Below, in pieces: positions 41,540 through 50,446 of a stretch of 64,000 bases of DNA. The stretch is from JAUYQR01 sp050632395 (GTDB taxonomy: Bacteria; Pseudomonadota; Alphaproteobacteria; Rhodobacterales; Rhodobacteraceae). A program made the translations under genes and the position numbers. Under the pieces are notes generated by a model. The model searched no databases, was not told where the DNA came from, and saw nothing but the letters and a program-made list of their open reading frames with translations. Position 1 is the first letter of the stretch. The number at the start of each line of letters is the position of its first letter. Where the stretch lies: the NCBI RefSeq assembly GCF_050632395.1, contig NZ_CP192600.1, positions 1,488,001-1,552,000 of the forward strand, in the 5' to 3' direction.

Positions 41540-42541
41540 TCAGCCGCCGGTGTGGCTCATGTGGCGGGTGATCTGGCCCGCGACCTTCTGGCGCGAATAG
41601 TCGAAGTCGTGGCCCTTGGGTTTGCGGGCGATGGCGGCGCGGATCGCGTCTTCGAGCGCGGCATCGTCGGGGCTGGCGCGCAGCGGCGCGCGGAGGTCGG
41701 CCATGTCTTCCTGCCCGAGGCACATGTAAAGCTGGCCGGTGCAGGTGAGCCGCACGCGGTTGCAGCTTTCGCAGAAATTATGGGTCAGGGGCGTGATGAA
41801 GCCGATCTTCTGGCCAGTTTCTTCGACGCGCACATAGCGGGCGGGGCCGCCGGTGCGTTCGGTCAGGTCGGTGAGCGTCAGACGTTCGGCGAGGCGGGCG
41901 CGGAGGTCTTTCAGCGGCCAATACTGGTCAAGTCGTCCGGCGGTCATGTCTTCGCCCATCGGCATCACCTCGATGAAGGTGAGGTCGTGGTCGTTTGCGG
42001 CGCACCAGTCGGCGAGGGAGAAAAGTTCGTTCTCGTTGAAGCCCTTCAGGGCGACGGCGTTGATCTTGACGCGCAGACCTGCGGCCTTGGCGGCCTCGAT
42101 CCCGTCGAGCACCTGTGGCAGGCGGCCCCAGCGGGTGATTTCGGCGAATTTCGCCGGATCGAGCGTATCGAGGCTGACGTTGATGCGTTTGATGCCGAGG
42201 TCTGCGAGGGGTTGGGCGAATTTTGCCAGCTGGCTGCCGTTGGTGGTGAGGGTGAGTTCCTTGAGCGCGCCGGTGGCAAGGTGACGGCTCATCGCTTCGA
42301 AAAACGTGAGGATGCCTTTGCGGACAAGCGGTTCGCCGCCGGTGATGCGCAGCTTTTGCACACCGAGGTGGACGAAGGCGGTGCAGAGACGGTCGAGTTC
42401 TTCGAGCGACAGAAGCTCGGCCTTCGGCAGGAAGGTCATGTGTTCTGACATGCAGTACGTGCAGCGGAAATCGCAGCGGTCGGTGACCGAGACGCGCAGG
42501 TAGGAAATTGCTCGGGCGAAGGGATCAATAAGCGGCTGCAT
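41540..42541 (-). CDS. moaA: GTP 3',8-cyclase MoaA
   Basis: 333 residues from the ATG at 42541; longer upstream starts run into the promoter side. The radical SAM cluster is CDFRCTYC, the second cluster CESCNRVRLTC with a later Cys in LYMCLGQ, and the C-terminal Gly-Gly (SHTGG) needed for activity is present. MoaA makes 3',8-cyclo-GTP, the first step of molybdenum cofactor synthesis, with MoaC. It stands alone on the minus strand. Together with modABC it points to active molybdoenzymes. Confidence 0.94.
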   Translation of the reverse strand: MQPLIDPFARAISYLRVSVTDRCDFRCTYCMSEHMTFLPKAELLSLEELDRLCTAFVHLGVQKLRITGGEPLVRKGILTFFEAMSRHLATGALKELTLTTNGSQLAKFAQPLADLGIKRINVSLDTLDPAKFAEITRWGRLPQVLDGIEAAKAAGLRVKINAVALKGFNENELFSLADWCAANDHDLTFIEVMPMGEDMTAGRLDQYWPLKDLRARLAERLTLTDLTERTGGPARYVRVEETGQKIGFITPLTHNFCESCNRVRLTCTGQLYMCLGQEDMADLRAPLRASPDDAALEDAIRAAIARKPKGHDFDYSRQKVAGQITRHMSHTGG

Positions 42542-42621
42542 GCGTTGGAAGGTAGGGCGCGGCGGGTGTCGGCACAAGGCGGATTGCGGCAGTTGAGCAC
42601 GAGGGAGCGGCGGGCTAGGGT

Positions 42622-43080
42622 ATGGGCATGATGAAATCTGGAATTCTGTGCGGCTTGGTGCTGCTTTCGGGCTGCGGCATGTTGCAAGGCAAAGGCCCGG
42701 CGACCGCCACACCGGCTGCGGTGGAAATTGCGCCCGCGGTCACGACAACCGCGCTGGGCGCGCAGGGCGCGACTGCGGCGGCGCTCGACACCACCACGTC
42801 GGCGGAAAAGGCGGCGGCGCTGGCCGCCCCTGCGGCGGCGGGCGAGCGGGAATTGGGGCGCGTGACGGTGGCGCTGGGGCCGCCGGCGGAGCAGGGAATA
42901 TGGCTGAGGACCGGCCTTGTCAGCGAAACTGTGATGGGCCGGGTGATGACAGCGGCAGGCAAGAGCCTTGCGGTGGAACTGCGGCCGGGGTCAGGCGCGG
43001 CGCTGTTGTCGCTGGCCGCATTTCAGGCGCTGGGGCTGGGTTTGACGGACCTGCCGCAGGTGACGGTCTTCGGGCCGTAG
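42622..43080 (+). CDS. Small lipoprotein of unknown function
   Basis: 152 residues. LVLLSGC at residues 12-18 is a lipobox, so the mature protein starts at Cys18 and is lipid-anchored. An Ala/Thr-rich linker follows (ATPAAVEIAPAVTTTA). The C-terminal 70 residues (LGRVTVALGPPAEQGIWLRT, VMGRVMTAAGKSLAVELRP) are compact and may form a small beta domain. Similar proteins in this family are sometimes labelled D-galactarate dehydratase, which is not supported here. It lies alone between moaA and a repeat. Confidence 0.72.
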   Translation: MGMMKSGILCGLVLLSGCGMLQGKGPATATPAAVEIAPAVTTTALGAQGATAAALDTTTSAEKAAALAAPAAAGERELGRVTVALGPPAEQGIWLRTGLVSETVMGRVMTAAGKSLAVELRPGSGAALLSLAAFQALGLGLTDLPQVTVFGP

Positions 43081-43095
43081 GTCTGCTTGGCAGGC

Positions 43096-43149
43096 GGCGG
43101 GGGTTTTCCACCCCCGGCACCCCCGGAGGATATTTTCGCAAAGAGGAAG
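43096..43149 (+). repeat. Hairpin plus GGATATTT dispersed repeat, copy 2
   Basis: GGGGG-TTTTCCA-CCCCC with flanking GGC/GGC, then CACCCCCGGAGGATATTTTC and AAAGAGGAAG. It matches the plan of copies at 29252, 43848 and 47862 and lies between the lipoprotein and AlkD-like genes, which converge. Confidence 0.65.
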
Positions 43150-43821
43150 TCAGGGCGCGAGGTGGCGGGCGGCTTCGTTTTGCGCAAAGGGCTTCAGGCG
43201 GGGGCCGTGAGTTTCAAGGAATGCGCGGGCGCGGGGGGCGTCGTGTTTCGATAGATCGCGCACCCACCAGGCGACGGCCTTCTGGATGAACCAGTCGCGG
43301 TCGTCGGCCAGAGTGGCGCACCAGCCGAGGATGCGGTCGCGGGCGGCCTCCTCTTCAGGTTTGGGGTGGTTCTGTTTGGTCCAAGGCAAGGTCATCACGA
43401 GGGCGGCGCGGCGGGTCCACATGTGGGGGGAGGTGATCCAGGTTTCCACGGTGTCGAGGCGGGAGGGGTCGGCGACGAGGCGTTTCTGGCCGGCGATGCT
43501 GGCGTGATCGGCGATCGCCCAGGCGTCGAAATCCGGGACCCAGGACTGGATGAGCGCCCATGCGGCGTCATCGGGGCGGATGCGGGCCTGGGTGAGGAGT
43601 TTCGCGGCGGCGACGCGGGCTTCGTGGATGTCGGTGGCCCAGAGGCTGGCGGCAAGCGCGATGCGGTCGTCAAGGGTGAGGGCCGCGCGCCACTGGTCGG
43701 TGAGGTCGTCGATTTGCGGCACGGTGACGCCGAGGTATCTGCGCGGGGCCTTGTGGTAGGCCAGCATCTCGGCCGCCTTGTCGGGGTTCGCGAGGGCTTC
43801 GAGTTGCGCGAGTGGTGTCAT
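43150..43821 (-). CDS. AlkD-like DNA alkylation repair (HEAT-repeat) protein
   Basis: 223 residues of ALK/HEAT-like helical repeats: LGVTVPQIDDLTDQWRAAL, LWATDIHEARVAAAKLL, WITSPHMWTRRAALVMTLPW and DRDWFIQKAVAWWVRDLSKHD. The Asp-Trp and Trp-Trp residues match the DNA-binding groove of AlkD-type glycosylases, which excise positively charged alkylated bases. The gene is upstream of a repeat and ends the glmU-glmS-alkD direction. Cytoplasmic. The family label is firm; activity is inferred. Confidence 0.85.
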   Translation of the reverse strand: MTPLAQLEALANPDKAAEMLAYHKAPRRYLGVTVPQIDDLTDQWRAALTLDDRIALAASLWATDIHEARVAAAKLLTQARIRPDDAAWALIQSWVPDFDAWAIADHASIAGQKRLVADPSRLDTVETWITSPHMWTRRAALVMTLPWTKQNHPKPEEEAARDRILGWCATLADDRDWFIQKAVAWWVRDLSKHDAPRARAFLETHGPRLKPFAQNEAARHLAP

Positions 43822-43847
43822 CGGCGGGGCCTTCTGTCGGGGCGGGA

Positions 43848-43901
43848 CCGGAGGGTTTCACACCTTCCGGACCTCCCGTGGGATGTTTGGGAAGGGGAAG
43901 C
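43848..43901 (+). repeat. Hairpin plus GGATATTT dispersed repeat, copy 3
   Basis: CCGGAGGGT-TTCAC-ACCTTCCGG, then ACCTCCCGTGGGATGTTT and GAAGGGGAAGC. The stem starts at 43848 and the element ends at 43901. It lies between glmS and the AlkD-like gene, which both read leftwards. Confidence 0.72.
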
Positions 43902-43907
43902 CTGGGG

Positions 43908-45725
43908 CTATTCGACGGTGACGGATTTGGCGAGGTTGCGGGGTTGGTCGACGTCGGTGCCCTTGGCGATGGCGGTGTGGTAGGCCAGAAGCTGGGCCGG
44001 GACCGCGTAGAGGATCGGGGCGAAGGCTGGGTGCACCTCGGGCAGGGTGACGGTTCTCCAGGTGCCGGCGCCGGCTTCGGCGATGCCGTGTGCGTCGGAG
44101 ATCAGGAGGACGCGGCCGTGGCGGGCCATGACTTCCTGCATGTTGGACACAGTCTTGTCGAAAAGCGCGTCGCGCGGGGCGAGGACGATCACCGGGACGG
44201 CAGCGTCAATGAGGGCGATGGGGCCATGCTTCAACTCGCCCGAGGCGTAGCCCTCGGCGTGGATATAGCTGATTTCCTTGAGTTTCAGAGCGCCTTCGAG
44301 GGCGAGGGGAAACATGGCGCCGCGGCCGAGAAAGAGGATGTCTTGCGCCTTTGCGAGATCGTCGGCGATGGCGGCGATCTGGGGGGAGAGGGTTAGGGTG
44401 TGGCTCATGAGGCCGGGCAGGGCGCGGAGCGCGGCGAGGTGGTCGGCGAGGCTGGCGGGGGTGAGGCGGCCGCGGTCGAGGGCGGCCTTGAGGGCGAGGA
44501 GGGCGAGGACGGTAAGCTGGCAGGTGAAGGCCTTGGTGGACGCCACGCCGACCTCGACCCCTGCGAGGATCGGGAGCGCGAGGTCGCTTTCGCGGGCGAT
44601 GGAGGAGGTGGGGACGTTCACCACCGAGACAATCTTAGCCACCTTGTCGCGGGCGTAGCGGAGGGCTGCGAGGGTGTCGGCGGTTTCGCCGGACTGGGAG
44701 ACGAAGAGCGCCCATGAGGTGGGGGAAAGCGGCGGTTCGCGGTAGCGGAATTCGGACGCGATGTCGATGTCGGCGGGCAGGCCCGCGATCTGCTCGAACC
44801 AGTATTTCGCGACATGGGCCGCGTAGGAGGCGGTGCCGCAAGCGACGAGGGTGATCCGGTCGACCCCGGTGAAATCGACGCCGTGGGGCAGGCGGAGCGT
44901 GCCGTCGGGTGTGGTGTAATGCTTCAGCGCTTCGGCGATCACGACCGGCTGTTCGGCGATTTCCTTGGCCATGAAGTGCTTGTAGCCGGCCTTTTCGATT
45001 CGGGTGGCGTCGATCTGGATGCGGGTTTCGGCGCGATTGGCGAGGCGGTCCTGCGCGTCGAAAATCTGGGCGCCGTTTCGGGTGATCACGGCCCAGTCGC
45101 CTTCCTCGAGGTAGGTGATGCGGTCTGTCATCGGCGCGAGAGCGATGGCGTCGGAGCCCACGAACATCTCGCCCTGGCCGTGCCCGATGGCGAGGGGAGA
45201 GCCTTTCCGGGCGGCGATCATCAGGTCGTCCTCGCCGTCGAAGAGGAAGCAGAGCGCGAAGGCGCCGTGCAGGCGGTGCAGGGTGGCGCGGGCGGCCTCG
45301 ACCGGGGACATGCCCTTGTCCATGTGGAGCTTGGTCAGGAGGGCGACGGTTTCGGTATCGGTCTCGGATTCCCACGCAAGCCCTGCGGCAGCGAGTTCGG
45401 TGCGCAGGTCGCGGAAGTTTTCGATGATGCCGTTGTGGACGACGGCAACGGAGCCTGCCTTGTGGGGATGCGCGTTCAGTACGGTGGCCGCGCCGTGGGT
45501 GGCCCAGCGGGTATGGCCGATACCGGACTTGCCCGCGAGGGGGTCATGCACGAGGAGATCGGAGAGGTTCACCAGCTTTCCGACCGCACGGCGGCGGTCC
45601 AGCCGCCCGTGGTTGACGGTGGCTATTCCGGCGCTGTCATAGCCGCGATATTCGAGACGCTTGAGGGCTTCGACCAGCAGCGGGGCGGCTTCGTGATTGC
45701 CGAGGACCCCTACAATACCACACAT
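43908..45725 (-). CDS. glmS: Glutamine-fructose-6-phosphate aminotransferase GlmS
   Basis: 605 residues. Cys2 in MCGIVGVLG is the glutaminase nucleophile after Met removal. The N-terminal Ntn domain (GIGHTRWATHGA) is followed by two SIS domains (VACGTASYAAHVAKYW, LGRGAMFPLALEGALKLKEISY), and the C-terminus NLAKSVTVE is canonical. GlmS makes glucosamine-6-phosphate for peptidoglycan and LPS. It starts 4 bp after glmU, so both are in one operon. No glmS ribozyme is seen in the 4-bp gap. Confidence 0.96.
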   Translation of the reverse strand: MCGIVGVLGNHEAAPLLVEALKRLEYRGYDSAGIATVNHGRLDRRRAVGKLVNLSDLLVHDPLAGKSGIGHTRWATHGAATVLNAHPHKAGSVAVVHNGIIENFRDLRTELAAAGLAWESETDTETVALLTKLHMDKGMSPVEAARATLHRLHGAFALCFLFDGEDDLMIAARKGSPLAIGHGQGEMFVGSDAIALAPMTDRITYLEEGDWAVITRNGAQIFDAQDRLANRAETRIQIDATRIEKAGYKHFMAKEIAEQPVVIAEALKHYTTPDGTLRLPHGVDFTGVDRITLVACGTASYAAHVAKYWFEQIAGLPADIDIASEFRYREPPLSPTSWALFVSQSGETADTLAALRYARDKVAKIVSVVNVPTSSIARESDLALPILAGVEVGVASTKAFTCQLTVLALLALKAALDRGRLTPASLADHLAALRALPGLMSHTLTLSPQIAAIADDLAKAQDILFLGRGAMFPLALEGALKLKEISYIHAEGYASGELKHGPIALIDAAVPVIVLAPRDALFDKTVSNMQEVMARHGRVLLISDAHGIAEAGAGTWRTVTLPEVHPAFAPILYAVPAQLLAYHTAIAKGTDVDQPRNLAKSVTVE

Positions 45726-45729
45726 TTTA

Positions 45730-47103
45730 CTAACCTTTTGCCTTTGCAGCTTTGATAGCCTTTAACTTTTCGAACAATTTGCTAGCGAGGCCAAGCTTGT
45801 TGACCTGGCGTGAGCGGCCGATGGCGATGGCCTCGGCGGGGACGTTTTCGGTGATGACGGACCCCGACGCGGTGATCGCGCCGTCGCCCACCGCGACCGG
45901 GGCGACCAGCATTGTGTCGGACCCGATGAAGGCGCGTTTGCCGATGGTGGTGCGGTGCTTCATCACCCCGTCGTAGTTGCAGGTGACGGTGCCCGCGCCG
46001 ATGTTGGTGAACTCGCCCACGTCTGCGTCGCCGATGTAGGTGAGGTGGCCGACCTTGACGCCTTCGTCGAGGATCGCGTTCTTGATCTCGACGAAATTGC
46101 CGACGTGGACGTCTTCGGCAAGTTCCGCGCCGGGGCGGAGGCGGGCAAACGGGCCGACGGTAGCGCCGCGGCTGATGTGGCAGCCTTCAAGGTGGCAAAA
46201 TCCCTTGATCTCGGCCCCGGATTCGATGGTCACGCCGGGGCCGAAAATCACATTCGGGCCGATGGTGGCATCGCGACCGATGTGGGTGTCGAGGGCGAAG
46301 AACACGGTTTCTGGGGCGGTGAGGGTAACGCCGTTTTCCAAGGCAGCACTGCGGGCGCGGGCCTGAAAGGCGGCTTCGGCCTCGGCCAGCTGGACGCGGG
46401 TATTGACGCCCTGGGTTTCCGTCTCGTCACACAGGACGACACCGGCGGTGAGGCCGCGCTTGCGGGCGAGTTCTACGATGTCGGTGAGGTAGTATTCTCC
46501 AGCGGCGTTGTCGTTGGTCACCTCGGCCACGAGGGAGAGGAGCGTTTGGGCATCGGCGCAGACTACGCCGGAGTTGCAGAGCGTGAGGCTACGCTCGGCC
46601 TCGGTGGCGTCTTTCCATTCGGTGATTTTCAGGAGCGTCTCGCCTTGGGTGACGAGGCGGCCGTAGCGGCCGGGGTTAGGGCTGTGGAAGCCGAGGACGA
46701 CGACGCCGTGGCGGGCGCGGGCGTCGAGCATGGCGCGCAGGGTTTCTTCTCGGATCAGGGGGGTGTCGGCGTAAAGGACGATGGCGTCGCCGGTGGCCCC
46801 TTCGAGGAGGGGGGCGGCCTGGGCTACGGCATGGGCGGTGCCGGATTGCGGGTCTTGCAGGACGGCATCGACCGCCTCGTCGAAGGCGAGGGCGGCGGCG
46901 GTGACGGCTTCGGAGCCGTGGCCGGTGACGACGACGATGCGGGCTGGATCGAGGCTGCGGGCGGTGGTGAGCGCGTGGTGCAGCAGGGGTGCCGCGGCCA
47001 TTTGGTGCAGCACCTTCGGCAGGTCGGAATTCATCCGCGTGCCCTGGCCTGCCGCCAGTACGATGACCGAAACCGGCACTGAACCTGACCCCGAAACCTG
47101 CAT
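45730..47103 (-). CDS. glmU: Bifunctional UDP-N-acetylglucosamine pyrophosphorylase/acetyltransferase GlmU
   Basis: 457 residues. The uridyltransferase signature is VIVLAAGQGTRMNSDLPKVLH, and the left-handed beta-helix of the acetyltransferase begins near residue 255 (IGRDATIGPNVIFGPGVTIE). The active residues VGHLTYIGDADVG and NYDGVMKHRT are present. It performs the last two cytoplasmic steps to UDP-GlcNAc. Upstream it diverges from the phosphatase gene at 47194. Coupled to glmS, it forms a complete glucosamine branch except glmM. Confidence 0.96.
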   Translation of the reverse strand: MQVSGSGSVPVSVIVLAAGQGTRMNSDLPKVLHQMAAAPLLHHALTTARSLDPARIVVVTGHGSEAVTAAALAFDEAVDAVLQDPQSGTAHAVAQAAPLLEGATGDAIVLYADTPLIREETLRAMLDARARHGVVVLGFHSPNPGRYGRLVTQGETLLKITEWKDATEAERSLTLCNSGVVCADAQTLLSLVAEVTNDNAAGEYYLTDIVELARKRGLTAGVVLCDETETQGVNTRVQLAEAEAAFQARARSAALENGVTLTAPETVFFALDTHIGRDATIGPNVIFGPGVTIESGAEIKGFCHLEGCHISRGATVGPFARLRPGAELAEDVHVGNFVEIKNAILDEGVKVGHLTYIGDADVGEFTNIGAGTVTCNYDGVMKHRTTIGKRAFIGSDTMLVAPVAVGDGAITASGSVITENVPAEAIAIGRSRQVNKLGLASKLFEKLKAIKAAKAKG

Positions 47104-47193
47104 TCTGCCCCTTCCCTTATTGTTGGCGTCGTTTTACCCCCCTTGCGCGGGGTGGCAAGGGGCCAAACCTCACGCCATGTTACAGGAAGCCTG

Positions 47194-47847
47194 ATGCGCT
47201 GTATCGTCTTTGATCTTGACGGAACTTTGGCGGACACCTCGGCCGACCTTCTGGCGGCGGCGAATGCCTGTTTTCCGGGCGGCGCGGTGTTGGGGCCGGG
47301 CGATGCGCTGACGGCGTTTCATGGCGGGCGGGCGATGCTGCGGCTGGGCTACGAGCGGTTGGGGCAGGCGTGGACTGAGAGCGACGTGGACAGGGATTAT
47401 CCGGTGCTGCTGGAAGCTTACCGGCAGGCGATTGCGGTCCATACCACGCTTTACCCCGGTGCGATGGACGCGGTGGAGGCGTTGAAGCGCGAGGGCTATG
47501 CGGTGTCGATCTGCACCAACAAGCCGGCCGCGCTGGCCGAGGAACTGCTGCGCCGGTTGGGTATTCGCGATGCCTTTGGGGCGATGATCGGGGCCGATAC
47601 GCTGGCGACGCGCAAGCCCGATGCGGCGCCTTACGTGGCGGCGGTGGAGCGGGCGGGGGGCGTGGTGGCACGCTCGATGCTGGTCGGGGATACCGAGACC
47701 GACCGCAAGACCGGGCTGGCGGTGGGGGTTCCGGTGGCTTTGGTGACGTTCGGGCCGGAGGGCGCTGGCGTGGCGCGGCTGGCACCGGAGGCGTTGCTCG
47801 ACCATTTCGATCAGTTGGTCGGGATTGCCGGGCGGCTGGTGCGATAG
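47194..47847 (+). CDS. gph: HAD-family phosphoglycolate phosphatase-like protein
   Basis: 217 residues from the ATG at 47194, with AGGAAG about 5 nt upstream; a longer start is less likely. HAD motif I FDLDGTLADTSADLL (nucleophile Asp and acid Asp), motif II SICTNKP and motif IV VGDTETDRKTG are intact. The cap domain fits phosphoglycolate phosphatase, which clears 2-phosphoglycolate from repair or RuBisCO. The gene stands alone before repeat copy 4. A different small phosphate substrate is possible. Confidence 0.82.
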   Translation: MRCIVFDLDGTLADTSADLLAAANACFPGGAVLGPGDALTAFHGGRAMLRLGYERLGQAWTESDVDRDYPVLLEAYRQAIAVHTTLYPGAMDAVEALKREGYAVSICTNKPAALAEELLRRLGIRDAFGAMIGADTLATRKPDAAPYVAAVERAGGVVARSMLVGDTETDRKTGLAVGVPVALVTFGPEGAGVARLAPEALLDHFDQLVGIAGRLVR

Positions 47848-47861
47848 CGGCTGGCGGCGGA

Positions 47862-47914
47862 CTGGAGGGTTTCACACCCTCCAGACCACCCGTGGGATAT
47901 TTGGCGAAGGGGAA
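47862..47914 (+). repeat. Hairpin plus GGATATTT dispersed repeat, copy 4
   Basis: CTGGAGGGT (47862-47870), TTCAC, ACCCTCCAG (47876-47884), then ACCACCCGTGGGATATTT and GAAGGGGAAGC. The 9-bp stem is perfect. It follows the phosphatase gene, before the MFS gene. Confidence 0.75.
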
Positions 47915-47966
47915 GCGGGCAGGGGTGGTTTGACACCGGATAGCGGGGTGCCTAGGGTCGCGCGTC

Positions 47967-49202
47967 ATGACCGAAGCCTCTGCCCCCGTTCAGGTGTCGC
48001 GCCATGCGATCACCTTCGTGCTGATCACCGTGTTTCTGGACATGGTGGGGTTCGGGCTGATCATGCCGGTGCTTCCCGCGCTGATCGAGGAGGTGGGCCG
48101 GATGGATCTGGCCGACGCGGCCTATGTCGGCGGCTGGATGTTCGCGGCGTTTTCGATTGCGCAGTTTGCGTTCAGCCCTTTGGTGGGCAACCTGAGCGAC
48201 CGGTTCGGGCGGCGGCCCTTGCTGTTGCTGGCGATCTTCGGGCTGGGGGCGGATTACCTGTTTTCGGCGCTGGCCCCGACGATATTCTGGCTGTTCGTGG
48301 GGCGGGTGATCGCGGGGGTGTGCGGGTCGTCCTATGTGATTGCCAACGCCTATATCGCGGATGTGACGGCGCCGGAGGACCGGGCGAAGGCATTCGGGCT
48401 GGTGGGTGCTGCGTTCGGGGTGGGGTTCATTCTGGGGCCGGCGATCGGTGGGCTGTTGGGAGAGTTCGGGTCGCGGGTGCCGTTCTTCGTGGCGGCGGGG
48501 ATTTCGGTGCTGAACCTTGTCTACGGCTGGTTCGTGCTGCCCGAGACGCTGCCGCCGGAAAAGCGCCGCGCGTTCGAGTGGCGGCGGGCCAATCCGTTCG
48601 GCGCGTTCCGGGTGTTTCAAAGCTATGGGCAGGTGTTGCCGCTGTGTGCGGTGCTGTTTGTGTATTTCTTTGCCACGGCGGTTTATCCGGCGATCTGGCC
48701 GTTCTGGGGGATGGCGAAGTTCGGCTGGTCGGAGGCTATGGTCGGGCTGACACTTGCGGCCTTCGGGTTGGTGATGGCGCTGTTTCAGGGGCTTGGCACC
48801 GGGCCGGCGGTGGCGCGGTGGGGCGAGTGGCGGGTGTGTCTGGCGGGGCTGGTGATCGCTGCGGTGGTGGCGCTGGGCTACGGGCTGGCGGGGTCGCTGT
48901 CGGTGGTTCTGGTGCTTATGGTGGTGCACGGCCCGGAGGGGTTCGTGCATCCGATGCTGGTTGCCATGATGTCGAAAGAGGTGCCTGAGGATGCGCAGGG
49001 CGAGTTGCAGGGCGGGATCTCGGCCTTGATGAATGTGGCGATGCTGTTTGGCACGGTGGTATTCAGCCAGATCTTCGGGCGGTTCATGCAGCCAGATGCC
49101 GCGTTCCGGTCGCCCGATGTGGGGTATTATGTGGCGGGCGTGGTGCTGGTGGCGGCGGTTTTGATGTTTCTGGCGCTGACGCGCCGACCTGAGAGGCGAT
49201 GA
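47967..49202 (+). CDS. MFS drug/proton antiporter, TetA-like
   Basis: 411 residues with twelve membrane helices. MFS motif A is LVGNLSDRFGRRPLLLL after helix 2, and GLVGAAFGVGFILGPAIGGLLGEFGSRVPF is motif C of DHA1 drug efflux pumps. TetA-class sequences share this start (FVLITVFLDMVGFGLIMPVLPALI). It would export small amphipathic compounds at the inner membrane. The stop overlaps the DegT gene, making a four-gene operon. Substrate unknown. Confidence 0.86.
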   Translation: MTEASAPVQVSRHAITFVLITVFLDMVGFGLIMPVLPALIEEVGRMDLADAAYVGGWMFAAFSIAQFAFSPLVGNLSDRFGRRPLLLLAIFGLGADYLFSALAPTIFWLFVGRVIAGVCGSSYVIANAYIADVTAPEDRAKAFGLVGAAFGVGFILGPAIGGLLGEFGSRVPFFVAAGISVLNLVYGWFVLPETLPPEKRRAFEWRRANPFGAFRVFQSYGQVLPLCAVLFVYFFATAVYPAIWPFWGMAKFGWSEAMVGLTLAAFGLVMALFQGLGTGPAVARWGEWRVCLAGLVIAAVVALGYGLAGSLSVVLVLMVVHGPEGFVHPMLVAMMSKEVPEDAQGELQGGISALMNVAMLFGTVVFSQIFGRFMQPDAAFRSPDVGYYVAGVVLVAAVLMFLALTRRPERR

Positions 49203-50446
49203 TGGAACGGTTTGACGGCAGTTTTACCCAGCAGGAACCGATCCCCGAGGCGGGGATCGCGGCGGCGCTGGAGGTAATGCGGCACGGGCGGCTGCATCGT
49301 TACAACGTGGCGCCCGGCGAAGTGGCGGAGACGGCGCTATTGGAGGAGGAGTTCGCGGCCTTTACCGGCGCGCGCTATTGCCTTGCCATCGCGTCGGGCG
49401 GGGCGGCGATGGCGACCGCGCTGCGCGCCTTGCAGGTAAACCCGGGCGAGCCGGTGCTTTCGAACGCATTTACTCTTGCGCCGGTGCCGGGGGCGATTGC
49501 CAGCATCGGGGCGCGGCCGGTGTTCGTGGAGGTGACGGAGGACCTGACGATCGACCTTGCGCATCTGGAGGCGCAGGCGAAGGCCACGGGCGCGCGGGTG
49601 CTGCTTTTGAGCCACATGCGGGGGCATGTGGGTGACATGGACGCTCTGATAGCACTGTGCGATCGGCTTGGTGTGCGGGTGGTGGAGGATTGCGCGCATA
49701 CGATGGGGGCGACGTGGCGCGGTGTGGCGTCGGGGCGGCATGGCGCGGTGGGGTGCTATTCGACGCAGACCTACAAGCACATCAATTCGGGCGAGGGCGG
49801 ATTTCTGGTGACGGACGACCCTGACCTTGCGGCGCGTGCGGTGCTGCTGTCGGGGTCCTACATGCTTTACGGGCGGCACCGGGCGGCGCCGGGACCGGAG
49901 GTGTTCGAGCGTCTGCGGCTTGATGTGCCGAATATCTCGAGCCGGATGGACAACCTGCGCGCGGCGATTCTGCGGCCGCAGGTGGCCATGCTGGCCGAGC
50001 GGCGGGCGCGGTGGCGGGAGCTTTACCGGGCGATGGAGGCGGGTTTGGCCGAAACGCCGGGTCTGCGGCTGATCGCGCGGCCGGAATGGGAGGATTACGT
50101 CGGGTCGTCGTTCCAGTTCCTGCTGCCGGGGTGGGAGCCTGCGCGGGTTGCGGGCTTTGTCGCACGGGCGGCGGCGCGGGGGGTGGAGTTGAAGTGGTTC
50201 GGCGCGGCGGACCCGGTGGCCTTCACCAGCCGCTATGCGCATTGGCGCTATGCCGACCCCGTGCCGTTGCCGCAGACCGACCGGGTTCTGGCAGGGCTGA
50301 TCGACATGCGGCTGCCACTGACCTTTTCCACCGATGACGTGGAGGTGATCACGCGGATCATAAGGGCCGAGGTGCTGTCGGCTGCCCAAAGCGAGATCGG
50401 GCAAGGCGAGGTCGCGGAGGCGGTGGCGGTGCCGCTGGCCGATTGA
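49199..50446 (+). CDS. DegT/DnrJ/EryC1/StrS-family PLP aminotransferase
   Basis: 415 residues, starting at the ATG overlapping the MFS stop; the next ATG at 49202 is equally possible. CLAIASGGAAMATALRAL, VVEDCAHTMGATWRG and the PLP lysine in YSTQTYKHINSGEGGFLV are diagnostic. The family makes amino sugars and cyclitols, or acts as non-aminating relatives. The absence of nucleotide-sugar genes nearby leaves the substrate open. It is coupled to the nuclease gene by a TTGA overlap. Confidence 0.86.
   Translation: MMERFDGSFTQQEPIPEAGIAAALEVMRHGRLHRYNVAPGEVAETALLEEEFAAFTGARYCLAIASGGAAMATALRALQVNPGEPVLSNAFTLAPVPGAIASIGARPVFVEVTEDLTIDLAHLEAQAKATGARVLLLSHMRGHVGDMDALIALCDRLGVRVVEDCAHTMGATWRGVASGRHGAVGCYSTQTYKHINSGEGGFLVTDDPDLAARAVLLSGSYMLYGRHRAAPGPEVFERLRLDVPNISSRMDNLRAAILRPQVAMLAERRARWRELYRAMEAGLAETPGLRLIARPEWEDYVGSSFQFLLPGWEPARVAGFVARAAARGVELKWFGAADPVAFTSRYAHWRYADPVPLPQTDRVLAGLIDMRLPLTFSTDDVEVITRIIRAEVLSAAQSEIGQGEVAEAVAVPLAD

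Noticed and set aside
42622..43080. D-galactarate dehydratase label for the small lipoprotein
   Set aside because: The 152-residue lipoprotein has none of the UxaA/GarD motifs; such labels come from propagated misannotation.
43908..45729. glmS ribozyme
   Set aside because: Only 4 bp separate glmU and glmS, which leaves no space for the ribozyme, and it is known mainly from Gram-positive bacteria.
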